From Sorghum bicolor (Eukaryota > Streptophyta > Magnoliopsida > Poales > Poaceae): DNA of 64,000 nucleotides. Location of the stretch: assembly GCF_000003195.3 (NCBI RefSeq), contig NC_012871.2:47625110-47689109 (forward strand), read 5' to 3'. Of the stretch, positions 55,578-64,000 are shown piece by piece. Under the pieces are notes generated by a model. That model ran no database searches. It saw nothing but the letters and a program-made list of their open reading frames with translations, and was not told where the DNA came from. A program made the position numbers and the translations under genes. Each line of letters starts with the position of its first letter. Within the stretch, counting starts at the first letter, position 1.

Positions 55578-56828
55578 GAGGAGCAGCCGGCGCTTCCAAC
55601 AGGTCCACAGCGGCGCGGTCGACGCAGGCAGGCACAACCGCGGCAGGGAGCCACCAGCGTGGCCAGGAGTAGCCGACGCGGTGAGAAGAGGAGAGGGTGG
55701 CTGTATCTTGCAGGTGGGTGCTGCTCGCAGTGGGGACCGAAGCGGCTCGTGCGCACACGAAGGGGCCGGCGCCGGGACGCTACTAGAGCTTGTCTGCGCA
55801 CCTCGCCGGAGCTGGCACTCGGTGGCCTGAGCTCGCGCCGGAGCTGGCACTCGGTGACCTGCGGGGAAGACGGAGGAGCTGCAGCACCGGACGAAGGAAA
55901 CTGGGGGTCTTTTTTTGAGTTTGCTGTTGGAGAAGAAGAGATATGGATACGTGACTCTATTAGTCTTGGATTTGCCTCCTAGCTATTGGAGACAGTCTTA
56001 GAGCTAGTGGAGCTCAGGAGCTCTAAAATTGTGGTGGCATTAGCTCCTCTTTTCCAATTGTCTCACGCGGGAGCTTAAGCTATTTTTCTACTCTCTATAC
56101 GTAGTGCCTTCACAAGCGACTTTATCAAAAACACACACGAAGGAGTTAGTGGCACAATGTACAATGAGAGGAGTGTTTTGCATAGGGCTCGACTACAAGT
56201 TTACTAGGTGACAACATAATTATCAGCATCACTGCTATTGGGTGCATGAAAACTAACTCTATTGATCCTTCTGTTTAAATTATAAGATGATACTTTGACT
56301 TTTATACATACGTACATTATATTTATTATATATCTAGACATAGTGTATATTTACGTAGTAAAGCCTAGAAAAGTCAAAATATTTTATAATTTAGAATGAA
56401 GAGAGTGCATAGCATATGATGTAAGTTTCAAAGAATAATGATATCTTTGTAGGAGTTTGAGTACCTCTATTTTTTTTATTTACTAAGGCAGCACAAAGCG
56501 AGAAAATATAGCTTACCGAGAGAATCTCTAAAAACTTCTTAAAATTATTTGGTAAACCAATATTACCACTAAGTGAACAAAATAAGTGTTTCTTTTCTAA
56601 ACATGGAAACCGTGTGGGAGGAGAAAGAAGTGGGAGAGAGAGGGGAGATTTATGAAATGCTTATTATAGGGAGTTCAGATCAGATGTAAAAGGAATTTTT
56701 TTTTCTTTTTGGTAAAAAGTAGAACTAGGGAGTTCTTTAGAGTTTTCCTCACTTTTTTTTTGGATTGATTGACGCGGTCGTCTCACCACAAATAGCAAAT
56801 AGCAAAGTGAGGTAGTATCTATAGCTAG
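55578..56828. other. Harbinger right arm and promoter-side flank, no gene called
   Basis: 55578-55997 is the right arm of the split Harbinger-like element. 56001-56110 is GAGCTC-rich and weakly inverted relative to 27360-27460. 56110-56828 is AT-rich flank before the secreted-protein gene. The GC-rich frames at 55424-55982 are open on both strands and not called. Confidence 0.5.
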
Positions 56829-56835
56829 TATAAAA
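56829..56835 (+). promoter_or_regulatory. TATA box of the secreted-protein gene
   Basis: TATAAAA 78 bp before the ATG at 56913. Positional inference. Confidence 0.5.
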
Positions 56836-56912
56836 TGGTTTGGCGCGGCCCCGAGCGAAGAAGGCAGGCACCCCTACAATCTTAGCCGGCCGGCCGGCAG
56901 CCCCGCCCAAGA

Positions 56913-57455
56913 ATGGCGCGCCTCGCCGCCGTGGCCGTGGCCTTGGCCGCCATCGCCGCGGTGGCCGGCGCCCAGGAGACGTACTACGCGTCCGTGGAGA
57001 ACCACCTTCCTGCGCTGGGCATGAAGCTGGCGTGCCATGCGATGGGCGGGTTCCTGACGGAGCTCAGCGTGGTGCCGCGCGGGCGCGTGCCCCACGGCAG
57101 GGCCGGGCGGCGCGTCGCCGAGATGCTGGTGGAGCGCGGGAAGCACGGGTGGGTGCGCTGCAACTGGGCGTACGCGGGCAACTACGTCGCCGGGATCACG
57201 GTGCTGGACTCGCGGTGGCCCGAGGCACGGCGGTGCCAGGACCCCGCCGGCCAGGGCCTGTGCCGCGTCGTCTTCGAGAACGACGCCGTGGTCCTCAAGA
57301 CGCCCGACCGCGGCGTGCGCGTCATCGGGGACCTCCCCGTCAAGCGCTGCCGGCGGCACTGGATGCTGTTCAGCACCGGGTGCACGTACCCCGACCACCG
57401 CTACCCCTACGCCGGCCGGCGACTCGGGAGCGCCTTCGAGTACTTCGCCGTCTGA
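56913..57455 (+). CDS. Small secreted cysteine-rich protein, possibly S-protein-homologue-like
   Basis: Single exon, 180 residues. N-terminal signal peptide MARLAAVAVALAAIAAVAGA with likely cleavage before QETYYAS. Six Cys in the mature part (LACH, VRCNW, RRCQ, GLCRV, KRCRR, STGCTY), enough for three disulfides. The order ENHL..L..ACH, then a Trp/Cys strand, then C-x7-C followed by VVFENDAVVL recalls the plant self-incompatibility S1/SPH fold. The C-terminus is longer than usual for that family. The downstream ATG of the frame was chosen over 56840 because that frame is different and lacks a signal peptide. GC-rich third positions and no breaks suggest a real gene. Function unknown; an extracellular signalling or defence role is only a guess. 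Confidence 0.65.
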   Translation: MARLAAVAVALAAIAAVAGAQETYYASVENHLPALGMKLACHAMGGFLTELSVVPRGRVPHGRAGRRVAEMLVERGKHGWVRCNWAYAGNYVAGITVLDSRWPEARRCQDPAGQGLCRVVFENDAVVLKTPDRGVRVIGDLPVKRCRRHWMLFSTGCTYPDHRYPYAGRRLGSAFEYFAV

Positions 57456-58030
57456 TCTCATTCATTCAGTGCTCTCTCTCGGCCTCGCTTGTATGATAGA
57501 TGAGGGGTGCCAACCATTTGGGGAGTCCAATTTTGTAGATTTTATTTTACAAAGGGCTTCCAATAATATATACAATGCAGATTGCAAACACATATATATG
57601 CGTCACGACTCACGAGATTATCAGAGGAACGACGTAATCAATTCCAGCGCATGAAAATGGGTTCAATTCTGCACTGCTCTGCTCACCAAATCAACAGCCT
57701 TCAACTTGAATCTAAATGTGAAATCTAAGCTCCCAACTCATCGGATCTAAGAACATTTTAGGTACCTTAAATTCGGTGGAAAAGCCAGCGTTTTTTTTAT
57801 TCAAATCGAACCATTTTGAGCCAAGAGATCGACATTTTTTTTAACATAAAATTAAATGATTTACTTTAAACTGAAAAAAAGGTAAATGGAAAGCAGGAAA
57901 GAAGGAAGGTGCTGCTGCTGCTGCGCATAGTCGTTGGGTTTGCTATTTCCACTGTATGTATGAGTATGAGCATGACGCCATGCTTTAAGGACTAGCGCCA
58001 TTCAGAACTTCATAGTTTTCTAAAGCATGG
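57456..58030. other. 3' flank of the secreted-protein gene, no gene recognised
   Basis: AT-rich DNA with a short GCTGCTGCTGCTGC run near 57911-57923. No domain-bearing frame. Confidence 0.4.
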
Positions 58031-58340
58031 TAACCTAATAGACCCATGTTTGTAACATATATAAACCTGTAACACCAACCCATGTTCTAAATCTGTGCGA
58101 CTCTTGCTGGCCATTTGGAGCTGCATAGTTTGTTGGGTGTTGAAAAAAGGGGGGCTGCATATAGGGGAGGATTTAATTTTTTTCCTAACCTAATTTCAAA
58201 GAGAAAGGAGGTCGAAGGGCAGCTGTGCCTGCTGTTCTGCTACAGAGGTTGTGGGGGCTCTTGTGTGAAAGTGATTGTTTGCAATAGGTTAGTAAATCAT
58301 GGGTGAAAATGGGGGCATTGAATAGGTTCTTGGAAAGTTA

Positions 58341-59276
58341 GTGAAGCTCCTTACAGCAAAGAAAGATGAAGCTCCATCTTCAAGCAAGGAGATTGTGCCT
58401 CATGTGGAGGCAGTTCATAAATTTTTTGTAGAGTTGATGCCAATTGATATCAAGCTGGAAGGCATAAAGAATTATTTGGCATGGTCCAGGAGCGCATTGT
58501 TACTATTGAAGGCCAAGAAACTTGAGGGCTTTGTTAATGGAGAAATTGCTGAACCAAAGAACAAAGCAAGCGAAAAATGGAAATCATGGGATGCTACTAA
58601 TTCATTGGTGGCTGCTTGGTTGCTAAGCTCGATGTCTCCAACAATTGTTTAGCTCGATGTCTCCAACAATTGTTGGGTCAGTAGATAATCTTCTGGAATA
58701 TGGGAAGTTGTATCAAAGATGTTTTCAGGATCTGGGAATGTTATGCTGTTAGCAGAAACAGATGATAGAATTTATCATCTCAAGCAAGGGGAGCTACCTT
58801 TGATGGAATATGTTGTTGAACTGAAGCGATTGTCGGCTGATTTAGGCCACTATGACCCTATTCAATTGCCACATCCTGGCTGTGTGGCATGGGTAAAGAA
58901 ATGGATAGAAAAGAAAAGGGTGCTACAATTTCTGAGAGGTTTAAACTCAGAATTTGAGGGCAGACGAAATACTATTTTCCATCAATCTAGTCTTCCTAGT
59001 CTAGAGGAAGCTATAGCTGCCATGGCACAAGAGGAGATTAGACTAAACTTAAACTTAGTGAAAAACAAAGTTTCACCTCCACCTCATTTAGCTTTTGTGG
59101 TGACAGAATCCAATGAGAGTGGTGTATGTTACAATTATCGTGAGAGGGGTCACTTGAGTCGCGATTGTCCCCAACAATCCAAGTTGAACTATGGAAGAGG
59201 AAGAGGCAATTTCAGAGGTGCACCAAGAGGAGGTGGAAGCTATGGTGGAAGAAGAGGGTATAAAGCTAATTTTGTT
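58341..59276 (+). pseudogene. Copia gag remnant
   Basis: 58341-58652 holds the N-terminal gag part (LEGIKNYLAWSRSALLLLKA, WDATNSLVAAWLLSSMSP). A 25-bp tandem duplication (58626-58650 and 58651-58675) adds a TAG and shifts the frame. 58719-59276 continues with HLKQGELPLMEYVVELKRL and FLRGLNSEFEGRRNTI. The zinc knuckle VCYNYRERGHLSRDCP has lost its second Cys (now Tyr). It would have packaged the element's RNA. Not functional. Confidence 0.85.
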
Positions 59277-59300
59277 TAGACTAGGGAAGGTACATCTAAT

Positions 59301-60760
59301 TTGGTCACAATTCGAGCTGCTGAATTGGAAGAATTGAGAAGGCTACGAAAGGATGAGAAGGATCTAAAGTCAGATGATCAAGGGATGGCAACTTCAGTGG
59401 ACAATGTTACAAATCTTGTTTATTCAGACCCAGGTATATTAAATCAAGCTCTTGGACCTATTTTAAATTCAAATTCAAATTGGATATTAAATTCAGGTGC
59501 ATCTAGACATGTCATGGGTATGCCTAGTGAATTTGCATCATATACACCATACCCATATTCTCATAAAGAAACAATCCAACTGCTGTTGGAACATCTCGAC
59601 CCATTAAAGGTATTGGCATGGTGCAATATCGTTAGTATTATATGTACCATCTATTACAACATCGTTAATATTATATATACCTCATGGCAATGCACTCCAT
59701 CTATTACAATATCGTCAGTATTATATGTATCATCCTTCCCAGTTAATTTGGTTTCAATAAGTTCATTGGTTGATCAAATGGATTGCCGGGTCTCTCTTGA
59801 TTGTGAAAATTGCTTAATTTAGTAAAGGAAGACTGGAAGAAAACTTGGGACTGGAGTTCAACACAATGGATTGTGGTATCTTGGTAGAAGTAAGACAGAT
59901 GAACCAATATGTCTTGCTCCTTTAGCTATTGCAAGTGAAGATGAGGCTACGATAATGCTTTTGCATTGTCGATTGGGACATATATCCTTTGATATTATGA
60001 GTAGAATGTTTCCTTGTGAAATGAATAAGGTGGATAAACGTAAGTTGGTATGTGATGCATGCGAGTTTGGCAAACACACTAGAACCTCATATGTTAGTAG
60101 GGGGTTGTACAGTTTGTCACCTTTTGTATTAATCCACTATGATGTATGGACTTCCCCTATTATTTCTATGAGTGGAGCAAAATATTTTTTTCACCTTTAT
60201 CGATTTCTATTCTCGCATGACATGGCTATATCTTATGAAACATAAATGTGAGGTACTTGAATGTTTTAAGGATTTCTATGCATGAATCAGTTCAATGCTC
60301 ATATTCAAATTATCAAAACTAATAATGGGACTGAGTATGTAAATAAGGACTTCGGGACTTTTCTCTCCAATGAAGGAATTTTACATCAGACATCAGGTCC
60401 TGGTACACCACCACAAAATGGTGTAGCTAAGAGAAAGAATCGACATCTCTTGGAAGTGGCTCTCTCACTAATATACACTATGAATGTGCCTAAGTTCTTA
60501 TGGAGTGAGGCAGTCATGACCGCTACCCATCTTATTAGTCGCATGTCGTCTAGAGTACTTGGGATGAAAAGTCCATGTGAAATGTTATTTGGAAAAATTG
60601 AGTTTGTTGTTCCCCCTAAGGTTTTTGGGTGCACTTGCTTTGTTAGAGATCATAGACCTTTAGTTGGGAAGTTAGATCCTCAAGCCAACGGAGTCCATTA
60701 GAGCACTACATCTTTGTCAATATGGATGTGACCTTTAGAGAATTTGTTCCTTTCTATGGG
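59301..60760 (+). pseudogene. Copia protease-integrase remnant
   Basis: Protease site reads WILNSGASRHVMG where the family has Asp-Ser-Gly. GAG-pre-integrase text is at 59871 (LHCRLGHISFDIM, CDACEFGKHTR). Integrase core: KTNNGTEYVNKDFG with Asn in place of the second catalytic Asp, and NGVAKRKNRHLLEV with Lys in place of the catalytic Glu. The region is split into several frames (breaks near 59820 and 60245). A linker after integrase is still readable to about 60940. Confidence 0.85.
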
Positions 60761-60944
60761 GAAGAAATGATTTGAGTGATCTGTTTGTCAATCTTGACAC
60801 TCCTTGTATGGATGAGAATAGTGTTCAGGAGGAGAGTGAAATACTAGGGGACAATCATAATGAGATATCAAAGAGAAAAGGGGTTTTGATTGGCTCAATT
60901 CCTTGTCCTATGGCAACTGTTAGTGAGCCCATACGCGAAGAAGG

Positions 60945-61457
60945 TTGAAGATCACATGTGGAGAAAAATTTACGTGTGTACACGACTGGGTCTGGCTCCG
61001 CCTTCTTCACCGACCCGCCCAGTCATTGGTCCCAGGGCCTCGTGGCAAGTTGAGCCCACGGTACGCCGGGCCATTTCAGGTGGTGGAATGCGTCGGTCCG
61101 GTCGCTTATCGCCTTTGCCTGCCAGAGGGTGCTCGGATCCATGACGTCTTCCACGTGGGCGTCCTCAAACCGTTCTGTGGAACGCCGCCATCTTCGGTTC
61201 CGGCACTGCCTCCCCTTCACAACGGCCGACTGCTTCATCAGCCACTTCGCGTCCTGCGTTCCCAGCTACGCAGGGGGGTTTGGCACGTTCTTGTCCACTG
61301 GTCGGACACGGACGAAGCTGAGGCAACGTGGGAGTCCGTCGACGACTTCAAGACTCGCTTCCCTGACTTTCAGCTTGAGGACGAGCTATTTGTCGAGGGA
61401 GGAAGAGATGTTATGATCGGCAAGTTCTACCAGCAACGTGGTAGAACAAGTGGCTAA
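60945..61457 (+). pseudogene. Chromovirus integrase tail with chromodomain, 5'-truncated
   Basis: Ty3/gypsy chromovirus end: DWVWLRLLHR, KLSPRYAGPFQVVE and HDVFHVGVLKPF form the integrase C-terminus. VWHVLVHWSDTDEAEATWES and FPDFQLEDELF are the chromodomain, which in intact elements directs integration to heterochromatin. Everything upstream is missing; the join to the copia is near 60945. The Reina-like lineage is a guess from the short LTR. Confidence 0.85.
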
Positions 61458-61531
61458 AGGGTGACCAGCCTGGGCACGGTCACCCGGTCACCACCATGCC
61501 ACACCGGGTTCCAGAGCCCACAGCCTCGGGC

Positions 61532-61843
61532 TGTTAGGAGTCCCTAGTTCTCAGGATATTATTTACTGTTATTCAAGAGTCTGTTAGTTATATTATTTAT
61601 TTGCTTGAGAATAGGTCTGTTTGTTAGGACTATACGTATAAGTCTGTAACTCTGAGATTGGAATAGATTAAGCCTGGGTTTGGAGTATATCTCCCCTTGG
61701 CTCCCAGGGTACTGCTCTTGTTTCCCTCCTACTGCTGCACGTACTCCAATCCCCTAGGGCGCCTGCTCCTCGCTGCCGTCGAGGATTCAAGCCCCGGCCT
61801 CCCACCTTCCATCAATACGCTCTACGCTCCCTAGGCCATAACA
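61532..61843 (+). repeat. 3' LTR of the chromovirus fragment
   Basis: TGTTAGGAGTCCCTAG to TAGGCCATAACA, 312 bp, following the chromodomain frame after about 75 bp. No 5' LTR partner in the window. Confidence 0.75.
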
Positions 61844-61941
61844 AGTAGATTGTTTAACAAAAGGTCTAGGAGTCAAAGATTGTGTAGTAGCATGTAACAA
61901 GATGGGGATGATAGATATATATTGCCCATCTTGAGGGGGAG

Positions 61942-62066
61942 TGTTGAGTTGTATACATATTTGGGCTGTGTTTACTAAGCCCAAGAGGCCCATTTTTGTA
62001 ACATATATAAACCTGTAAACAGTAAACAAATACACTAGAGATTTACAAAAACCAATTGTTTCAACA
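61942..62066 (+). repeat. 3' LTR of the copia element
   Basis: TGTTGAGTTGTATACATATT to ATTGTTTCAACA, 125 bp, directly after the polypurine tract TTGAGGGGGAG. Inner TGTTGA/TCAACA ends. Confidence 0.85.
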
Positions 62067-62407
62067 ACATTCAATGGGTTATAGGTGTATTAATGAAACG
62101 GTTTGACATGAAGCAGAAATGAGTGACAACTCTGTTCCGTTGCACTTCTTTGTTCTGTAACTTAGACAATCACCATTTTGTGACATCCTATGTGCCAATT
62201 ATCTATGATCCCATGCAACCCGAGTTCTGTTGACAACTTGTCATTCAGCTAAGTAGAATTGTTATTCGATCACCATCATATGGACAACAAAGGTTTCCAA
62301 ACATTACATATGTTCAAATTGCCAGGCTTATATTTGCCTTCATTTGTCATTTTTCATGTCATGTTGCAACCACTCTTGCCTGTATTCATAGACAGAAGAA
62401 ATGCACA
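62067..62407. other. Downstream region of the FES1-like gene
   Basis: No domain-bearing frame. It may hold the 3' untranslated region or last intron of the minus-strand gene that follows. Confidence 0.4.
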
Positions 62408-63472
62408 TTAAACAACAGAATTTGCTACTCCAGCATCATTGAAGGTATGAACCAATACCTGATCGATTTTCTGTTGGAAGACGATGTGGACTTCTCTCCG
62501 GAGAATTTCAACTTCTAGAGCATACTCTCTTTGTTCCTCATGAGATGTCAACTCATCCAATTGCAACCTCAGTGTATTCAGGGAATCATTCAGGCCTGAA
62601 AACTTCTGAAGATCTGTAGCATCAGCTGACGTAAGCTGCAGCAGACTCCTAACAGCTAATAAAGACTGCATGTATCATGACCAAAACAAGTTTGATCAGG
62701 AAGACTAGCATTTCATACCTCATGGCAAAAATAAGAAAATAGTATTCACTTAGATGGTATTTTGGAGTGTACCTTCTCCTGGAGATCAAGATCAGGCACT
62801 GATGATATCATCTCAACTACTGATTTTATGAAAAAGTGGTTGCTTAAGGATGGAGCTTGTGACTTCCCTGTATTTAGCTGAAAGTCAGCTATATATGCCA
62901 GTAAAGACACAACCTTTTTCTGAAGCCGAACATTAGTTCTAGTGGTTGACAGTACATGCTGCAAACAAACAATGCATTGGTACACTTCAACCTCACTTTT
63001 GCCTAGATGTTCAATACATAATTTCCTTTTTCTACCTGCAACATTGCATAGCCATTTTCTGAAAGGAACAGCTCCTGACCATGTCCATTGTCCCTAATCA
63101 AAGAGGATACAGCATAAAGTGCCTTTGCAGCTTCTGGTGCAGAACTGGAATAGCCCATCTTCACTAATCCTTGCAAAGCTCCATAACCAAGGATCTATCC
63201 AAGTACAAAGAGTTGTATAAATACTGATAACCCATAGAATGATGCATTGAAAGAATGGAGCACAGTTTCTTGTGTAAGCAGTAAGGATAGAAGCAAAAGA
63301 CAGAGGAATCACCATAGAAAATAGACCTGTTAAGCTAGTAGTACCTGGTTTTGAACAAGAACATTGTTCTGACTGGCTTTGCCTAGGACCCATGCTGAGG
63401 TAGTTCTCATTCCTTCATCTGCATTGCTAAGTTCCTGAATCAACGGAAGAAGGCCTCCAAGTTTGTCAAGGT
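62408..63472 (-). CDS. Hsp70 nucleotide exchange factor, FES1/SIL1-like (3' part)
   Basis: Armadillo-type exchange factor that releases ADP from Hsp70/BiP. Minus-strand exons: 63472-63345 (DKLGGLLPLIQELSNADEG, TTSAWVLGKASQNN), 63194-63036 (YGALQGLVKMGYSSSAPEAA), 62958-62773 (RLQKKVVSLLAYIADFQLN), 62665-62459 (SLLAVRSLLQLTSADATDL, HEEQREYALEVEILRREVH). All borders are GT-AG and phases fit. After 62459 either a last exon follows or the frame reads through to a stop at 62408. The 5' exons lie beyond 64000 or in the LTR-bearing intron. No breaks in the visible exons, so probably active. Cytosolic FES1 versus ER SIL1 type cannot be decided here because the N-terminus is missing. Confidence 0.8.
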
Positions 63473-63655
63473 CTGAAAATAAATTGATAAAATCGTGTCA
63501 CAATAAGAATCTAGTATAGAAATGAACTGCTGATCTTTATGAAAGAGGGAATGGAGACTTGGAAACACAATTTTAACTTTCAGAACAAACAACTATGCAA
63601 CAGGTACATGGATCATCTAAATTTTAGCAAGCTAAACTTTAGTCACTTTATGGTA

Positions 63656-64000
63656 TGTCTTCTAGCCTTGCTGCGTAGATTCTAGGGTGGGGAGTAGAGA
63701 GGATTGGAGCGAGAACGTTGGCGGCGGCTGGGAGCCGTCGTGTTCTGGAATTAGGGCACAGGAGAGGGACGCTGGGCGCCCAAGGGTGTCAAGGTGACAC
63801 AATCCCAGGCTGGTTCTTCTCATTAACGTAAAAGGACTTTTATAGTCCGGGTTACAGACTCCTGACTCAACACGGATAGAAACTCTTCTACAGATCCACC
63901 TAGTAGATCTTTTAACTAATAATAACTATCTTTCCTACTTAACCTCCTATGATAGCCATGCTGGCTGAAACAAGCCTGACGGCTGCCTAGTCCTTTCCTA
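63656..64000 (-). repeat. LTR of an unidentified retrotransposon, runs off the window
   Basis: The minus strand has a TATA-like ACTATAAAAGTCC near 63838-63850, followed by a GC-rich R/U5-like region. It ends CTAGAAGACA at 63656 (TG..CA). The rest lies outside. Probably an insertion in an intron of the FES1-like gene. Family not identified. Confidence 0.5.

Larger units (their letters stand above)
27469..55997. mobile_element. PIF/Harbinger-like element split by the CACTA insertion
   Basis: GACTGTCTCCAATAGC at 27469-27484 is exactly inverted as GCTATTGGAGACAGTC at 55982-55997, and TTA flanks both sides (27466-27468 and 55998-56000). The element proper is only its arms, 27469-27664 and 55578-55997; everything between is the CACTA insertion and what later landed in it. 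No transposase is seen in the arms. A 3-bp TTA target is typical of PIF/Harbinger and Tourist elements. Confidence 0.75.
58031..62066 (+). mobile_element. Decayed Ty1/copia element with nested chromovirus tail
   Basis: Short-LTR copia. The 3' LTR is 61942-62066. A damaged 5' LTR piece near 58031-58072 shares GTTTGTAACATATATAAACCTGTAA with it. Gag, protease and integrase remnants run 58341-60760. The reverse transcriptase and most of RNase H are gone; a chromovirus tail sits at 60945-61843. The last copia residues (DCLTKGLG-like text) reappear at about 61851-61875 before the polypurine tract TTGAGGGGGAG. Confidence 0.85.

Overview
This is nuclear DNA from a grass, most likely a panicoid/Andropogoneae species such as sorghum, sugarcane or Miscanthus (inference). 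The evidence is spliced genes with GT-AG introns, GC-rich grass-type exons, the TTTGCCGAGTG and CCTTTAGCACCGG CACTA repeat families, Stowaway and GGCCTTGTTTAGTT MITEs, and Tat-lineage LTR retrotransposons. Most of the window is layered transposons. Four host loci stand out: a complete GDSL esterase/lipase gene (minus, 7565-9334); a 5' fragment of a PPi-dependent phosphofructokinase subunit gene (minus, 18075-20440); a small secreted cysteine-rich protein, possibly S-protein-homologue-like (plus, 56913-57455); and the 3' part of a FES1/SIL1-like Hsp70 nucleotide exchange factor gene (minus, 62408-63472).

Layout. 1-1151: 3' end and LTR of a Tat-lineage element. 1152-4427: LTR-like debris and a MITE. 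4437-7489: two related Mutator-like elements with perfect 9-bp target duplications. 7565-9334: GDSL gene with a MITE in intron 3. 10398-11559: an inverted copy of the right end of the large CACTA element found downstream. 11560-18074: a truncated Tat-lineage element on the minus strand carrying an antisense spliced gene. It abuts exon 3 of the broken PFP gene, whose intron 1 holds a duplicated segment with a MITE in only one copy. 20441-27465: small CACTA, MITEs, a LINE scrap and a Helitron.

27469-55997 is a Russian doll. A PIF/Harbinger-like element (TSD TTA) was split by a large CACTA element (27665-55577). The CACTA carries a GRF zinc-finger/membrane gene, a TNP2 transposase gene and a second gene with a Transposase_24-like region and a Ulp1-type protease domain. 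TNP2 was hit by a hAT element (8-bp TSD). The second gene was hit by a very young 12-kb Tat-lineage retrotransposon (5-bp TSD ACCTT, nearly identical LTRs). That retrotransposon carries its own antisense six-exon gene with a TATA box and poly(A) signal.

55578-64000: the Harbinger right arm, the secreted-protein gene, a decayed copia element with a nested chromovirus tail, the FES1-like exons and an LTR running off the edge.

The strongest biological theme is that two different Tat-lineage retrotransposons both carry a spliced gene on the strand opposite gag-pol. In both, an N-terminal globular domain is followed by a low-complexity linker and a C-terminal coiled coil. All calls are by eye from sequence; no database or alignment software was used.
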